From contig NC_073313.1 in NCBI RefSeq assembly GCF_027595985.1, forward strand, positions 109,176,552 to 109,240,551: a stretch of 64,000 bases of DNA, in the 5' to 3' direction. The stretch's first letter is position 1. Each line of letters begins with the position of its first letter. Under the pieces are notes generated by a model. The model ran no database searches, was not told the origin of the DNA, and saw nothing but the letters and a program-made list of their open reading frames with translations. A program made the position numbers and the translations under genes. Shown piece after piece: positions 41,421 through 54,244 of the stretch. The DNA comes from Sorex araneus. Taxonomy: Eukaryota; Chordata; Mammalia; Eulipotyphla; Soricidae.

Positions 41421-43186
41421 AAGGCACCCCTGCCAGATGTGCAAACGGGATGCCCACTCCAGATCCACCCTCCAGCAAGTTGGAAAACTCAGGAAGCCAC
41501 ATTTGAAAGCTCCTTCTGTTCCAAGGAGAAATAGGACTTTCAAAGAGGAGTCTGAGAGATTTCTAACTTTTCTGTCCCCAGGGCAAATAACGCAGATGTG
41601 AACATTACTTGAGAGAGGACATAGAGAGAAAATCTGAAGCGTTGGCAGTTTACGAGGCTTAGCTGTAGACATGGCCTGCTACATGGATCTGTGACAATGA
41701 CAAGAACTTCAGCAGACAGCTAGGAGTCAAAGAGGAGCTGAGGGACACAAGGAAAAAGAAAGATTGCTTTGGAAAGCAACAGGTTACATTTGGCCAAGGG
41801 CAGAGAGAAGGAAGCATTAGAATGAGGTGTACAGAATTTTATTTCATGGCGTAAGCCTCCACCCCCTTTCCTGTTTTTTTTCCCCAAACGTGGCTGTGGA
41901 TATTTTTGCCATGCGGTGGTAGGTGAATAGCATAGCAAAGAACTCAAATAACTGTATTTGTTCTGCAAGAGCAGTTGAGAGACTTCAGCAGAGTATTCAA
42001 GCCCTAGTAAAATATTAGGCTGCATCCTTGTCAAAGGTCTAGCTCCATGAGACATTCACTGGGACTCAACTGCAGAGGCACAATTACCAAGTTTTTATTT
42101 TTATTTTACAAACCACGAATGTTACTCAGTTTCCAGTTCTCCTAACCAATATGGTGTTAACTATTAGACCAAAAAACTACCATCTTCTGCTCCATGCTCT
42201 GTACCAACTGTCCTGGCAAGAGAAAGAAGATGGGGGGAGGAAGAAGGAGACAGAGAAGAAGACGCCTAGTACAGTGAGAAAATGCAAATGAGAGAGGTGG
42301 AATTTAAGAAGGAAAGAAGGCGTTCCCTTTCCTACTCAGTGGCTCATAACTTTATTTTCATGAAATACTTCTGAACCTTTCTATAACTGCAGACCCTTTA
42401 ACATTTCGTAACCAATCATCCCGCAGTACTTTCCTACCCTCAGGGCATGATATACCTACAGAGAGAGGGCAGTACAAATTGGCAAGATGCCAGACACTCA
42501 GGAGAATCCAAGCTTTAAAATGAGCTCTTAACTTGGTTCCTATACGACAAATTTCTCAAGCCATCCCCCATATCTTGGGCTTTCACCTTGGAAGTCAAGG
42601 GAGGGTGCTTAAGTTGGGTTCACCTTCTTCAGTCATTATGTCCACTTTCATATTTTCTAATTTCTAAAGAGTGAGAAATCATATAATCTAAGATTTAAAA
42701 AGACATTAGAAAGGCTAGAGAAGTGGTACGAGATAAGGCATTTTGTGTACATGTACTGAGCCCAGATTCAATTAATTTTTATTTAATATGAAATAAAACA
42801 ATAATGACAAAAAGAAGCACATTAAAGACATATATATCTTCAGTGCAGAATTTTCTGCTAATAATCTGGAAAACTCAATTCTCAGTAAAGCAGGATCATA
42901 GATGTTTGGATGTTTTTTAATTAGTTAAAGAAGTATTCCTAGAGTAGAGAAAAAATAGCATCTTTAAACTGTTTATACTTTCTTTTTTACTTGAATGATC
43001 TTAAGTTACCTGTCATGTCACTCCAAGTCTTCTGTCCTGTATGTTTAATGTCCTCTATTCATTTGTGCCTCTTGGGACAAGGCTTCCAGAATTTTTGCCA
43101 TCACTGTGGTCTTTTATCTCCTGTACCTTATGATTCAGTATAAACCCTCTTTTTTCTTGAATAAACTTAAAAATAAAAACACTCTT
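41421..43186. other. Upstream intergenic DNA
   Basis: Mostly single-copy-looking sequence. A SINE head remnant (AGGCTAGAGAAGTGGTACGA, GAGCCCAGATTCAATT) occurs at about 42,712-42,775 in plus orientation. The ORFs at 41.3-42.1 kb have no family features. Confidence 0.4.
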
Positions 43187-43375
43187 CGGGGCTGGAGCAA
43201 TAGCACAGCGGGTAGGGTGTTTGCCTTGCACGTGGCCAACCCAGGTTCATTCCCAGCATCCCATATCCCTGAGCACTGCCAGGGATAATTCCTGAGTGCA
43301 GAGCCAGGAGTGACCCCTGTGCATCACTGGGTGTGACCCAAAAAGCAATAAATAAATAAATAAATAAATAAATAC
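43187..43375 (+). mobile_element. SOR-like SINE with (AATA)n tail
   Basis: GGGGCTGGAGCAATAGCACA, TTGCCTTGCACGTGGCCAAC, CCCATATCCCTGAGCACTGC, GTGTGACCCAAAAAGC. GGTCC is missing from the core. The tail has become seven aata repeats at 43,347-43,374. Confidence 0.95.
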
Positions 43376-43394
43376 ACTTCATTATTTGTTTGAT

Positions 43395-43580
43395 TTTTCA
43401 TTTGTTTCGTTTTTGGGCTGGTCCCAGCAGTGCACAGGGTTTGCTCTTGGCTCTGCACTCAGGGATCACTCCTAGCAGTTCTTGGGAGTGGGAGTAGGGG
43501 TATAACAAAACTTGGTGCCAGGAATTGAACCTAGGCTGGCTGTGTACAAGGCTTATCTGCCATTCTATCTCTCTGGTTTC
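43395..43580 (-). mobile_element. Diverged SOR-like SINE (minus strand)
   Basis: GTTTTTGGGCTGGTCCCAGC, TCTTGGCTCTGCACTCAGGG, GGAATTGAACCTAGGCTGGC and TCTATCTCTCTGG are reverse-strand SINE landmarks. It faces the SINE at 43,187-43,375 tail to tail. Confidence 0.85.
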
Positions 43581-43839
43581 TGATTGATTCTTATATAATT
43601 GACTTCTTTTTTATCCTAGGTATTATATTCATACTCAGTAACTTATCACCTTGTTTAGTTTTAAATTCAATCTATTCCCTTGGTATTTTTCTATCTGAAT
43701 CTATTATCTAAAATGTAACATTCTCTATACTGTTTTGCAACATTTTTTCATTGTAACAACCATAAATTTTCTTTCCAGAAATTTTTCTAGTGTCTACTCA
43801 TAAAATGTTTATTAAAGTATATTGCATATAGGGACAGTA

Positions 43840-43895
43840 TCTAATGTATGTACACACATGTACACATATGTATACACACATTTCTATGTGTGTGT
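43840..43895. repeat. TACACA/TGTGTG microsatellite
   Basis: Imperfect tacacacatg and tgtgtgtg runs. Confidence 0.75.
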
Positions 43896-44397
43896 GTTCC
43901 ACATAAGATTTTTTTACTGCCAAATGCTGTCAGAGCCCATGTGTTATTGTGCCCAGGTGGCCAAGCACATGTGGTACCCTACCCTATATGTCGTCCACAT
44001 CTCCCCTCTTGAGATGTGTACCTTCCATTTTTTCATACCTAATGCTTCGATGTGCGTACGGGCTTTCTTCACCCTTGGAGAAGTCCATGCTCTTCCTTGA
44101 GCATGTTACTCTCTCTCTCACTTTCCCTCTTCATTTTCACAAACCTCCAAATAAAATCTGTTTACTTCAAAAACAAAAATATTTTTTTTCACTCCTCCAG
44201 AACTTATTGCTGCCATCTTAGGAAAGATATCCTCTTTGCTGAGAGTGCTGGGTCAGTATCACCAGATTTAATTTATCTTAATACTTCAACTTTTATCTTG
44301 ATATTTAACTAACCAAAATACTAAAACTATCGGATAATATGAGGTCTGGCACAGAATACTGCAGCATAAACTTAGAGTACTCCCCTTATTAACACTT

Positions 44398-44752
44398 GTT
44401 ATTTACTTATATTTATTTATTTATTTATTTTTATTAGTGAATCACCATGAGGTACAGTTACAGACTTACAAACCTCCGGCTTACATTTCAGTCATACAAT
44501 AGTCAAGTATCTATCCCTCCACTAGTGTCCATTTTTCACCACCAATGGTCCCAGCATCCCTCCCACCACCCCCACCCCAACCCCCTTCCCCCCACTCCGC
44601 CTCTGTGGCAGGGCATTCCCTTTTGCTATCACTCTCCTTTTGGGTGTTGTGGTTTTCAATAGAGGTATTGAGTGAACATCATGTTAGTTCTATAATCTGC
44701 TTTCAGGGTGCGTCTCCCATCCCGAGCGGATCCTTCTAGCACCACTTACTTG
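44398..44752 (-). mobile_element. L1 3' end (minus strand)
   Basis: An (ATTT)n start, TTATTAGTGAATCACCATGA, CAGTCATACAATAGTCAAGT, a C-rich tract, TTTTGGGTGTTGTGGTTTTC and CTTTCAGGGTGCGTCTCCCA. The short repeat ttaacactt at 44,389-44,397 and 44,753-44,761 is a plausible target-site duplication. Confidence 0.88.
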
Positions 44753-45259
44753 TTAACACTTTTTAAAAGATTGTTCAACTTTAAAGCCATTCATGTAACT
44801 CATGCTACTATATATATCCCATTTTCATCTTTTCTGAGAAATTTTTCAAATGTGTCGCTGAATTTTAGATACACTATGTTAGGATCTTCCCTCTTAGGTA
44901 CCAGTTTAGAAAGGAAATGGGATTAGTTAAGCATGACTTGTTTACTGAGTTCATGTTTAGTCCTGATGGTTTTTGTTCTCTTTAAAAAAACCTTTAAAAA
45001 GGATATACTTGACTGTGCATTCTATATTTTTCCAAAGACCAATGTCATGTTCACTGTTTATAAGTTCTGGGATCTAAATTTTGCACCCTGAAACACTACA
45101 ACATTATTCACCTAAAATTAGAACATTGTCTGTCTGCCTCTTTCTATGTCTCACCCCTTTGTCATGCTTTCTCAAAAGACTAGCACTGTGATCATCATAT
45201 TGGAACATTTTCACAGTAACCTTGGATGTTATTTGTCTGAATCTGAAAACTTGAATTCA

Positions 45260-45455
45260 TTTAAAGCAGGTAAGTACTCCATTATTATCTCCTCATCTCT
45301 GTTGGGCTTTAATTCTCTTTCTAGTTCAACAATCATGCTCCTTAATGGAAAGGTTAAGTAACTTGGCCACAGTCACACACCTAGTAAGTTGACACAGAGG
45401 GAATTTAATTCAGCTCTGTATGAGTCTAAAGTCTGGCTTTTAAACAGCACATTAT
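45260..45455 (+). repeat. MIR
   Basis: CTCCTCATCTCTGTTGGGCT, GGAAAGGTTAAGTAACTTGG and CCACAGTCACACACCTAGTA are the highly conserved MIR core, followed by TTCAGCTCTGTATGAGTCTA. This is the clearest MIR in the window. Confidence 0.75.
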
Positions 45456-46784
45456 GTAGCTTCAAATATCAACCGAGTGTTATGGTTCATGGATTCTATA
45501 TAAGTTTCAAAATGGGAGTGGGCTCTTCAAGCAGAAGTGGTCTGTGCAGGTATGGTAAAAGATGAAATTTGAACTAGAAATTTTTTAAAAGATTGAGGAA
45601 TATGTTAGGAAGAAAGGAGTGTTTCCATATGGCTATGTGGTAATACAGAAGTAATTTAAGATGGCACCTCACAGAAGGGAAATAAAGTATTGCTCTCTTA
45701 CATCTTTCCTTATAGTACCCTCACTTGATCATTTTGAATAATAAGAGACCACAAATGTCAAGAGATAAACTATGTATCTTCTATCTCCTTTACTAAGTAA
45801 CTATTCATTCAAGCGCTATGTATTCTTGGGTAGGACACAATTCTGAGCCATGTACTATGAAATGAGAATATTAATAAGTCTTTAGAGGGTTGTTGTGAGT
45901 ATTAAATCAAGCAGTGACACATGTAAAACACTTAGAATATAGAGTAGCATGCTATTGGTTATCTAATATTTATTACTCTCTCCAGTATTTTTACTATTAC
46001 TTATTTAACAAGCATTTTCTAAGCTTCAATTATGTGTTTATACTATATTCGGTCCTGAGAAAATAATGGTGAATACAAAGGACCAGGATCACAAACTCAG
46101 TGTGTTAAAAATAAGCAAGCATTCTATTTACTTTGTGGAAGTCTCCAGTCTGTTCTTTTCTTTTTTTTTCGTATTCTGTATAAAATGATCATTTTATTTA
46201 CCATAAATCTAACTCCCACAAATGTTTGTGGGAATAGTAATCCAAAAACCAGGATTTGAAGTGCAAATTGATAGCTACTGTCTCCAAGACACTAGAGATT
46301 CAGGTTTATTTCATTTCAGCCTTCAACCAAGTCTCGGGCTCTCTGCGTTTGTAGCCTCCAGCCACATTCCTAGACCAATCATTTCTCTCCATCTTGGGAA
46401 TTTTCCATCCCTAGATTGCAAAATCAAGTCCCCCTATGATGAAAAGCCAGCTGCACCTGGGTATGAGGTGGGGGTAGGGTACTGCCTATCCGTGTAGTGT
46501 GGTGCAATATGGAGTAGTGTCATTTGGTTGGGGCCAGATAATTTCATTCCCTGCCTTTCTGACTCTATAATCCCCCAAGGCCAGAACAACTGTAAAAAAG
46601 AAGCCACTAAAGAAGATGGACTGTCAGTTTTCAAACCAAACAGCCTTGGGCCACTGTTGGGTGGAATTTAATCAAGACTTAGGAGAAACTAAATTGTATG
46701 TCTTCCTGTTGGACTAGTTAACTCAAAATATGCTTCACTAGACCATGAACAGAACTTCTTTAAGTGATGCAATTTATTTGCCTT

Positions 46785-46900
46785 GTCAACGAAAGAGTTG
46801 GTTTCCGACCTTTTTACACCTGTAGACCAGCACTGGTCCACAATTTCAGTTAAAATTCATTGAACAAAAGGGCCATCGTTTCTCAATATTAGTCAAAAGA
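46785..46900 (+). repeat. Possible old hAT-type DNA transposon fragment
   Basis: GAGTTGGTTTCCGACCTTTT, CACCTGTAGACCAGCACTGG resembles the terminal region of mammalian hAT relics (ggttcccaaccttttt... accagggaccgg). High divergence. By eye only. Confidence 0.35.
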
Positions 46901-47468
46901 AACATCTGTTTATAATTATTGAGATAAATAGCCACGGTGTTTCTTAGTTTATATCAAAGCTGTACACCTCTGCTCCATCATCAAGGCCCTTCCTCCACTG
47001 AGGAATGATGTCATTTTAGCCACTTCGCATGAGTGCTTTTACCACTACTCCTTAACTGTGGTTTAGCTGACCTTTTTACTTCATTTCAAAGGAGTGAATC
47101 AAAGCTTCAGGAATACAAACATCACTGGCTGGTGCTGGGTTAGGGAACAAAGGCTGGGAAGGTCTGGGTAAGGATGATGACATTATAAACAGATGTCATC
47201 CAAGACACAAGACTACATTGTACCTGAAGGTCAGCCTAGAGAATTGAGCATTGGCTATAAGGTGAGATATAAACAAGGCCATGAACCAAAGGCAAGGTAG
47301 GGAGTCAGGAATTAAAAGGATCTAGAATTTACAGACCAGATGCATTGTACAAGGTGGGATAAATTCAGATAATGCAAGACAAAGGCTGAGAACAGATTCA
47401 AGATGGGAGTACTCATTCTAAGTGGGTGTTAGATACATGGCAATATTCAATTCTACTCCCACTTTTTA

Positions 47469-47683
47469 AATTTTTTAAAATGAATTATTGTGCGGTACAA
47501 TTACAGACCTACAAACTTTTGTGCTTACGTTTCAGTCATAAAATGATCGAGCATCCATCCCTCCACCAGTGCCCATTCTCCACCACCAATGGACCCAGAA
47601 TCCCTCACACCACCCCCCCACCCCCACGCCATCCCCTCCCCCCTCTGTAGCAGGCACATTCCCCTTTACTCTCTCCCTTTGTT
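47469..47683 (-). mobile_element. Short L1 3' end (minus strand)
   Basis: AATTTTTTAAAATGAATTAT, TTGTGCTTACGTTTCAGTCA, CATCCATCCCTCCACCAGTG and a C-rich tract. The repeats tactcccacttttta (47,454-47,468) and tactctcacttttta (47,684-47,698) are the target-site duplication. Confidence 0.9.
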
Positions 47684-48689
47684 TACTCTCACTTTTTATT
47701 CAGGATGTTTTCCTTTATCACTCCACCATCTGTCAAGTCTGGATCATTTCACTTTGGTTCAATGTCATATCAGACAAGTCTCTTTTAGTTCATCATTCTT
47801 AGTGTTTCTTATATGTATTTGGATTTCTTCAGACTGCAACCTCATAAAAGACAGCAGATCTGATCAGGGTGAAGCACTATAATAGCTGTGCAGTAAATAC
47901 ATGACACTGAATTCTGGAGATATTCAGAATAGAGGTTAGTAGAGACTTACTAATAGACCATTAAATGGGCCCTTCCCAAATTCACAAAAAGTGCTTAGAA
48001 AATCAAGTAGCATTGTCTTTTGGGGTTTAAAGACTTGAGAAATGGAAAAATAAACCCTGAGAAAAGGGGAGAGGGCTAAGAAATGATCATATCTCTTTGT
48101 CAGAGACACATATCCATAAACAGCCATTTCAGTTCTGGAAAATCTAATGGAATTAGAAAAAGGGTGGAGTCAGCCTTGGGCTGTCATTGAGCCTCAGGGT
48201 TGAAGTAAAGATTGTGAGGTCAGAAACAATCAGATTTATGAAAATTTTCCTACATAGGGAGAAATAATTTTTTCCAATCTCAGTAAAATGCTATTCTTCT
48301 GGGGTTTCACTAATTTAGGTCTTTTGAAAAATTGGACTAAGGGAAGCTGTAGCTTGTTATAGCCAGATCTTGAAAGAAAAGAGTTGCTAAACTAATTAAA
48401 CTTCTTCAGTGTTGGGAGAGGGAATGGGGGATGGGATATGGTCTTGTGTGACTTAGTTAAAAGAAGTTTCCCAGCTCCCTCTTAGAGCTCTTTAGAAGTC
48501 TCATTAAGCTAATATTAAGTCCCGGTTGTATAGTCATTCTCGTTCTATTTTCCTCTTGTTGTGAAGACTTAGGTATGTTAGAACTACATTCGAAAAATAC
48601 ACAATTTGGGCTTGTTAACATTCTAAATCTGTAAGTCCTTTTCAGCTGATGCAAAGAGAGAAAAGCCTCATAGTGCTGGGAGCTTTCAT

Positions 48690-48835
48690 CTCACTTAATC
48701 TTGACAAAAACAATTCAGTGGCAGAGGTATTGTTTTTCCCTAGTTGGCAGAGATAGGGGGAATGAAAGATGAGGTTAGGGTGCTATATTTTTAAGTAACC
48801 AGCCTTAGGTCACACAGTAAGAAAGTAATAGAGAC
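48690..48835 (+). repeat. MIR
   Basis: CTCACTTAATCTTGACAAAA, GAAAGATGAGGTTAGGGTGC and AGGTCACACAGTAAGAAAGT are in MIR order. Confidence 0.65.
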
Positions 48836-50270
48836 CTGTTTAAAACAAAACAAAACAATTTCTTCCACTTAACAGTACTCCAACTTACTCTAGGACAATG
48901 AAATTAAATTAATAATAACCATGATGTATAGAGAATTTTGAAGACATTTCCTGAAAAATGTTGCCTTCTAAACTTATTTATGTAGCCACAAATTCAGGGG
49001 AAAAGTCCATGGCCCAAAACATAGGTATATTTGTTGTAGCCCAAACCTGCAACCAGCCTAATTTTAGAAATGGAGAACAGATTAGTGTTTGCCATGGGTG
49101 GGGAAGAAGGTTGCAGGAGGGAGGTGGATGTGGTTATGAAAGACTAATGTCACAAGGATCTTTGAGGTGATGGCACTGTTTTAATATACTGAAAGTAGTG
49201 CTGGATACATGAACAAATGTGCAACAAAATTATCTAGAACTAAATGCAAACAGGCTTAAGCAAAACGGGAAATCTGAGACAAGTAAATACTAATATTCTA
49301 TTGTGATATACTAGAGTTATGCAATGTGTTGCCACTAGGGAAAACATAAACAGGGTTCTTCAGTATTATTTCTTATAAGTGCGTGAGACTCTACAATTAT
49401 CTTAAATGTTCTTATTAAATGTATACATAGTGGGGAAAGTTTGTGTATATACAAGATATAGTCTATCTAATCAGACAGAAATCACTTTTGAAAGATGAAG
49501 TCCCAGTGCTCTGGTAGGTTTTTGTAGTATAACCAGAACTAGGAGGTGATGAGACTCTCAGATAAGGAAGAAAGTTCCCCCAGAAAGCAGCACAGGTTGC
49601 TGAGCTTTGTAAAGTGCAAAGGAAAAAAGAATAAGAAGTGTGAAGTCAGAAGGAACAGATTTCAGACTTTGAAGCTTGTATTAAAGATGTAACTCTGTAG
49701 CTTATTCTGCTATTTTCTGGCACATTGAACCCTGGGCCAGAGAGCTGAGTATTAATGGCTTTCGCAGAAAAAGCTACAAGTTTTGAATAACCCAGGATAA
49801 AGTGGAAAGGACGGGGCCTCTTCAAAATTTATAAGGCGTTTCAAGACTGTGATTGCAGAGCATTAATCCAGGCTTGGGGCCTCTTCTAAGTACAGGGCCT
49901 TGTGTGATTGCACAAGATTGGCCTCAGTTAACATTTCTGCTAAATCCTCACAGCTGCACCATCTAGAGAGTACAGACCAGAACCCCCATCCCAGCCTCTC
50001 CCTGCTGGTCAGGATTGACTGAGATGGCTGAGGCCCAACTGGCCCTTCAGGATGAATTCACTGTGAAGTCTCAGTGGGAGACCCTTGGAAAAAAATCTCT
50101 GACTGAACTGCTGTGTTAACCAAATACTGGGCAGGAGAGGAAGGGAAGAGGGTTTTGTGCAGAGGCATGTAAAGCAATCTAGAAATCCTTAGGTGAACAC
50201 GGACAAAAGGAACGGTTGAGACTGTTGTTCATTCCCAAATGAAAGCTGCAAAGAGAGCACTAAAATACAG
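48836..50270. other. Intergenic DNA, nothing recognised
   Basis: No exon-like ORF or repeat that I can name in this stretch. Confidence 0.4.
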
Positions 50271-50274
50271 CCTG

Positions 50275-50430
50275 GAGGTCTGACTCAAATGCCAGCTCTG
50301 TCACTGTGGAAAAAAATTAAACTCTAGGTTCATTACTGTCTTCATTTTTAAAACAGAGCTCATTGGGTTTTCATGAGTATCTAATGAAATCATGAATAGA
50401 AAAAATCATGTGGAAACTCATGATTTGTAA
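50275..50430 (+). repeat. MIR
   Basis: CTGACTCAAATGCCAGCTCT, GTCACTGTGG, TCTTCATTTTTAAAACAGAG and TTTTCATGAGTATCTAATGA fit the MIR order. Confidence 0.55.
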
Positions 50431-51348
50431 AATGCAATATGTGATTATTAAGCACACACCCTCATCCTTCCCATAAGAGTTACTTGATCTGATGCTTGAA
50501 ATTAGAAGAAAGGTTAAAATTAATGACCAAGGCTTCTGGTTCTAGTTAAGATCAAGTAATACCATTCTTCTCCCTCAAGTTCTCCCTCTAACTGAAAAAC
50601 AACACTGGGCAATATAAAAGCATAAGAAGATAAAAAATAGAAAGAAGCAAAGATGTCAATAATAAAAAGCAGCCTTGAGTCTGCTGGAGTTTTCTTATTT
50701 CCTCCCTTTTAAACCAGACATGATACTAAAGCCCCAGAACTTCCAACAGAATCAGAACCTAAACAAACAAAACAAAACAAAACAAGGAAAGCCTATTCTC
50801 CTTGCCAAAGGAGTAGGAGAAAGGTAAGCTTACAAATAACACTTTTTGGTACTTTGCACCTAATTTTAAAAAGCACCAAAGAGGCACCAACCACTTCTTC
50901 AAGGATTCAGTAGTGCTAGGCGGAGTTTATCTTTCTTCTTCTGGCTAACTTCACTCAAAATGATATCTTCCAGTTCCAACTATATTACTGCAAATTTCAT
51001 AACTTCATTCTTCCTTGTAGTTGCATAGTATTCCATTGTGTGTCTATACCATATCTTCATGACCGTTCATTTCTCTTTGGACACCTAGGTTGATTCCACA
51101 TCTCAGGTAGTGTACTGAGTGCAGCAATAAAAATTGGTTTGCATACATGCTTTTGAGAGATGTTTTTATGTCCTGGGGATAGATGTACCAATGTGGAATT
51201 GCTGGGTAATATGCCAGTTCAATTCTAAATTTAATGAAAACTCTCCTTACTGTTTTTCACAGGGTTTGTACCACACAACATTCCCATAAGTGGACGAGAG
51301 TTCCTTTTTGCCACTTCCCCACCAACAAAGATTGTTTCTACTATTTTT

Positions 51349-51687
51349 TTTAATTTTTTTAAAATTTTATTGAATCACTGTGTGATAGGTACAAGCTTTC
51401 ATGTTTGGGTCACAATCTCACAATGATTAAACACCAATCCCTCCACCAGTGCACATTCCCCAGCACCAATATCCCGGGTATACCCCCCCTTTCCCACCCT
51501 CCCCCTGCCTCTATGGCAGACAATATTCCCCATACTCTCTCCCTACTTTTGGGCATTATGGCTTGCAACACAGACACTGAGAGGTCATCATGTTTGGTCC
51601 ATTATCTACTTTCGGCATGCATCTCCCATCCTGACTGATTCCTCTAGCCATCATTTTCTTAGTGATCCCTTCTCTATCCCATCTGCC
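51349..51687 (-). mobile_element. L1 3' end nested in older L1
   Basis: AAAATTTTATTGAATCACTG, CAAGCTTTCATGTTTGGG, AATATCCCGGGTATACCCCC, TTTTGGGCATTATGGCTTGC, TATCTACTTTCGGCATGC. The exact 13-bp duplication ttctactattttt lies at 51,336-51,348 and 51,688-51,700. Confidence 0.96.
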
Positions 51688-52416
51688 TTCTACTATTTTT
51701 GATAGTGATGTTAGGACTGGTATGAGATGCTATCTCAGTATCACCTTGATTTGAATTTCTCTGATGATAAGCAATGCTGAGCATTTTTTTCATGTGCCTG
51801 ATATCTAACCACCTGTCTTCCTCTGAGAAGTGTAAATTCATTTCTTTGCCTCACTTTTGAAAGGTCTTTTGATTTTTTGTTGATCTTTGTGAGTACCTTA
51901 TATATCCTGATATTAAACCTTTATCTGATTTGTTGAATGCAAATATTTCTTCCCATTCAGTTGCTGTCTTTTAGTTTTAGCCTGACTTTCTTATGCCATG
52001 CAGAAGTTCTTTTAATTTTATGTACTTATATTTGTTTGTTTTTGGTTGTGTTACCTTTGCCAGTGCTATCAGATAATTGAAGACACCATTGAGATCCAAA
52101 TATTGAAGTTTTCTGCCTATATTTTCCTCAATGTACAAAGTACTTCAGATCTTCGATCCACTTTGATTTGACTTTTGTGTGAGGTGTAAGATCCATTTTT
52201 AATTCCTTACCTGTAGTTATCCAATTTTCCCAACACCATTTGGAAAGAGGCTGTCTTTACTCTATTTCATATTCTCAGCTCTCTTATTGAAAATTAACTG
52301 CCTCAATATATTTTCCCTTAGGGCATTCCATTCTGAGCCATAAATCAAAGGATCTGCCTTAACTCCAGTACCAAGAAGTTTTGATCACAATAGCTTTACA
52401 ATAAGTTCCAAATATG

Positions 52417-52582
52417 CCTCCCACCCTCCCCAATCCCATCTCCCCCCATCTCCCCCGAATGGGCACTGGTGAAGGGATGGGTTCTCGAACTTTGTATGAG
52501 GGAAACATGAGCACAAAATTGTATAAATCTGTAACTGTACCCTCACGGTGATTCACTAATTAAAAATAAATAAATTTAAAAA
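52417..52582 (+). mobile_element. L1 3' end with 5' inversion, nested in older L1
   Basis: The 3' part (from GAATGGGCACTGGTGAAGGG at about 52,456) is sense L1 3' UTR and A-tail. The first 40 bp (CCTCCCACCCTCCCCAATCC onward) are the reverse complement of the G-rich L1 tract that normally precedes it, so the 5' piece is inverted. The exact 17-bp duplication aataagttccaaatatg lies at 52,400-52,416 and 52,583-52,599. Confidence 0.93.
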
Positions 52583-53119
52583 AATAAGTTCCAAATATGG
52601 TAATGAAATACCTCTCAATTTCTTTTTTTTCAGTATGGGTTTTGGTTGTTTGTGGTCTTTTCTGATTCCATACAAACTTTATAATTGCCTTATCTAGCTC
52701 CTGGAAGAATGTTGTCTAATTTGGATGGGGATTGCATTTAATGTATATAATAGCCTTCATTTTAATAATTTTTAGTTCTTTCAATGCATGAACATGAGAT
52801 ATTTTTCTATTTCCTAATTTCTTCTTACATCTATTTCTTAAGTGATTTAAAGTTATCATGGCATAAATCTCCCAGGCCTTTTGTTATGTTAATTACTAAA
52901 TACTATTAGATTCTTCTTTAGGAATTCTAATTCAGGTAACTTTGACTGAGCATCTATTACAGGCAATATGTTTAATATTTTTGTCATGTTAAATTTTCAC
53001 AACAATAAAATGACTTTCTCTCAGTGGTAACAGTGAAATGCAAAACAAAGCTTTTGGACAGTAGCAGACTTACTTCTCCCCTGTGTCATACTCTCATAGA
53101 TTTCTGGGTTTGGGGTCAA

Positions 53120-53417
53120 CGCTAGGGATAGGAGATGTGTGCTGAAAGTAGACTATAGACCAAACATGATGGGCACTTAACACATGCATTGCAAACCACA
53201 ACACCGTAAAGGAGAAAGAGAGTAAATGCCACATAGGTGGGGGTGGGGGTCGGGGGTGTTGGTGGGAGGGATACTGGCAACATTGGTGGTGGAGAATGAG
53301 CACTGGTGGAGGGATGGGTTCTCGATCATTGTATGACTTAAACATAAGCACGAAAGTGTGTAAGTCTATAACTGTGTTCCACGGTGATTCATTAAAAAAT
53401 TTTTAAAAAATTAAAAT
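53120..53417 (+). mobile_element. L1 3' end with target-site duplication
   Basis: ATGTGTGCTGAAAGTAGACT, CATTGCAAACCACAACACCG, a G-rich tract, GGATGGGTTCTCGATCATTG and GGTGATTCATTAAAAAA. The duplication gtttggggtcaa lies at 53,108-53,119 and 53,418-53,429. Confidence 0.94.
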
Positions 53418-54244
53418 GTTTGGGGTCAAGAGGTATTTTTGAAAATAAATAATCAAATGCAGTGGCTAAGTTAAAAGATTAAAGATTAAGTTGATTCTTC
53501 TGACTTGGTTCTTTTGACAACTAGGCAAATTAAATGCAAAAGTTTTTAGAACTTTAAAGAAAATATTTAGAACTTCTTATTTAGAACTTTGTCTTAATGG
53601 AACCAAATGTTTACCATAATAAAGTCCCAATATTTAAAAAAGAAGTATTTTTGATATTTTTCTTTCTGCATTTTATTTATCCTTGTATAGAATTCTCATC
53701 CTAAGTCATCCTGCTTGGGAGAACATAGATACCCACAGAAACAAGCATCCACAAGTACTCCCTGGGAGTTAGCTGCAACAGGCTGATGCTTTACCCCTTT
53801 AGAGCAACATTTCTCAACTGGCGGCCATATGGTCACTGTGGTCTCCCATGATATTATAAGGGGACACCAGTGAAAATCACACAAGTGGGAAGGAGTTTGT
53901 CATGGCATGAGGCTAGGTGACCAACCAATAGGATAGGGGTGGAGCACAAGAAGGAAACAATGTCAAAAGATAGCCAGAGTCAGAAAAAAGGATGAAAAAT
54001 TCTACGTAGGAGCACCTTTCACAAGCAAAGTTCTGTTGTGAGGTTTCAAGTAAAGATCTTCCCCAAATAGCTTTTTGGCAGCTTTTGTTACTTGGCAACT
54101 ATGCCAAATAGCAACAACCATAGGAGAGAACAAGTTGTGTGTTTTAAGGATGGATGGGTGATATCTCTGCTTCTTCTGATAGATAGGTTCTCACTATTCT
54201 TGTTTCCAACCACAGAGACACTTTGCTAAGCTGTTCTCTTAAGG

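Larger units (their letters stand above)
50880..52960 (-). mobile_element. Older L1 ORF2 3' half (minus strand), twice interrupted
   Basis: Plus-strand text GCATAGTATTCCATTGTGTG, GGAATTGCTGGGTAATATGC, then after the first insertion TGATAGTGATGTTAGGACTG, AAACCTTTATCTGATTTGTT, CTTTTAATTTTATGTACTTA and CAACACCATTTGGAAAGAGG is reverse-strand ORF2 running toward its 5' side. The frame is destroyed. Two younger L1 3' ends have inserted (51,349-51,687 and 52,417-52,582), each with its own target-site duplication. Confidence 0.85.

Noticed and set aside
53800..53890. Possible hAT terminal sequence (CAACATTTCTCAACTGGCGG)
   Set aside because: Only one end is seen, with no matching inverted end or duplication in reach, so it is too weak to annotate.
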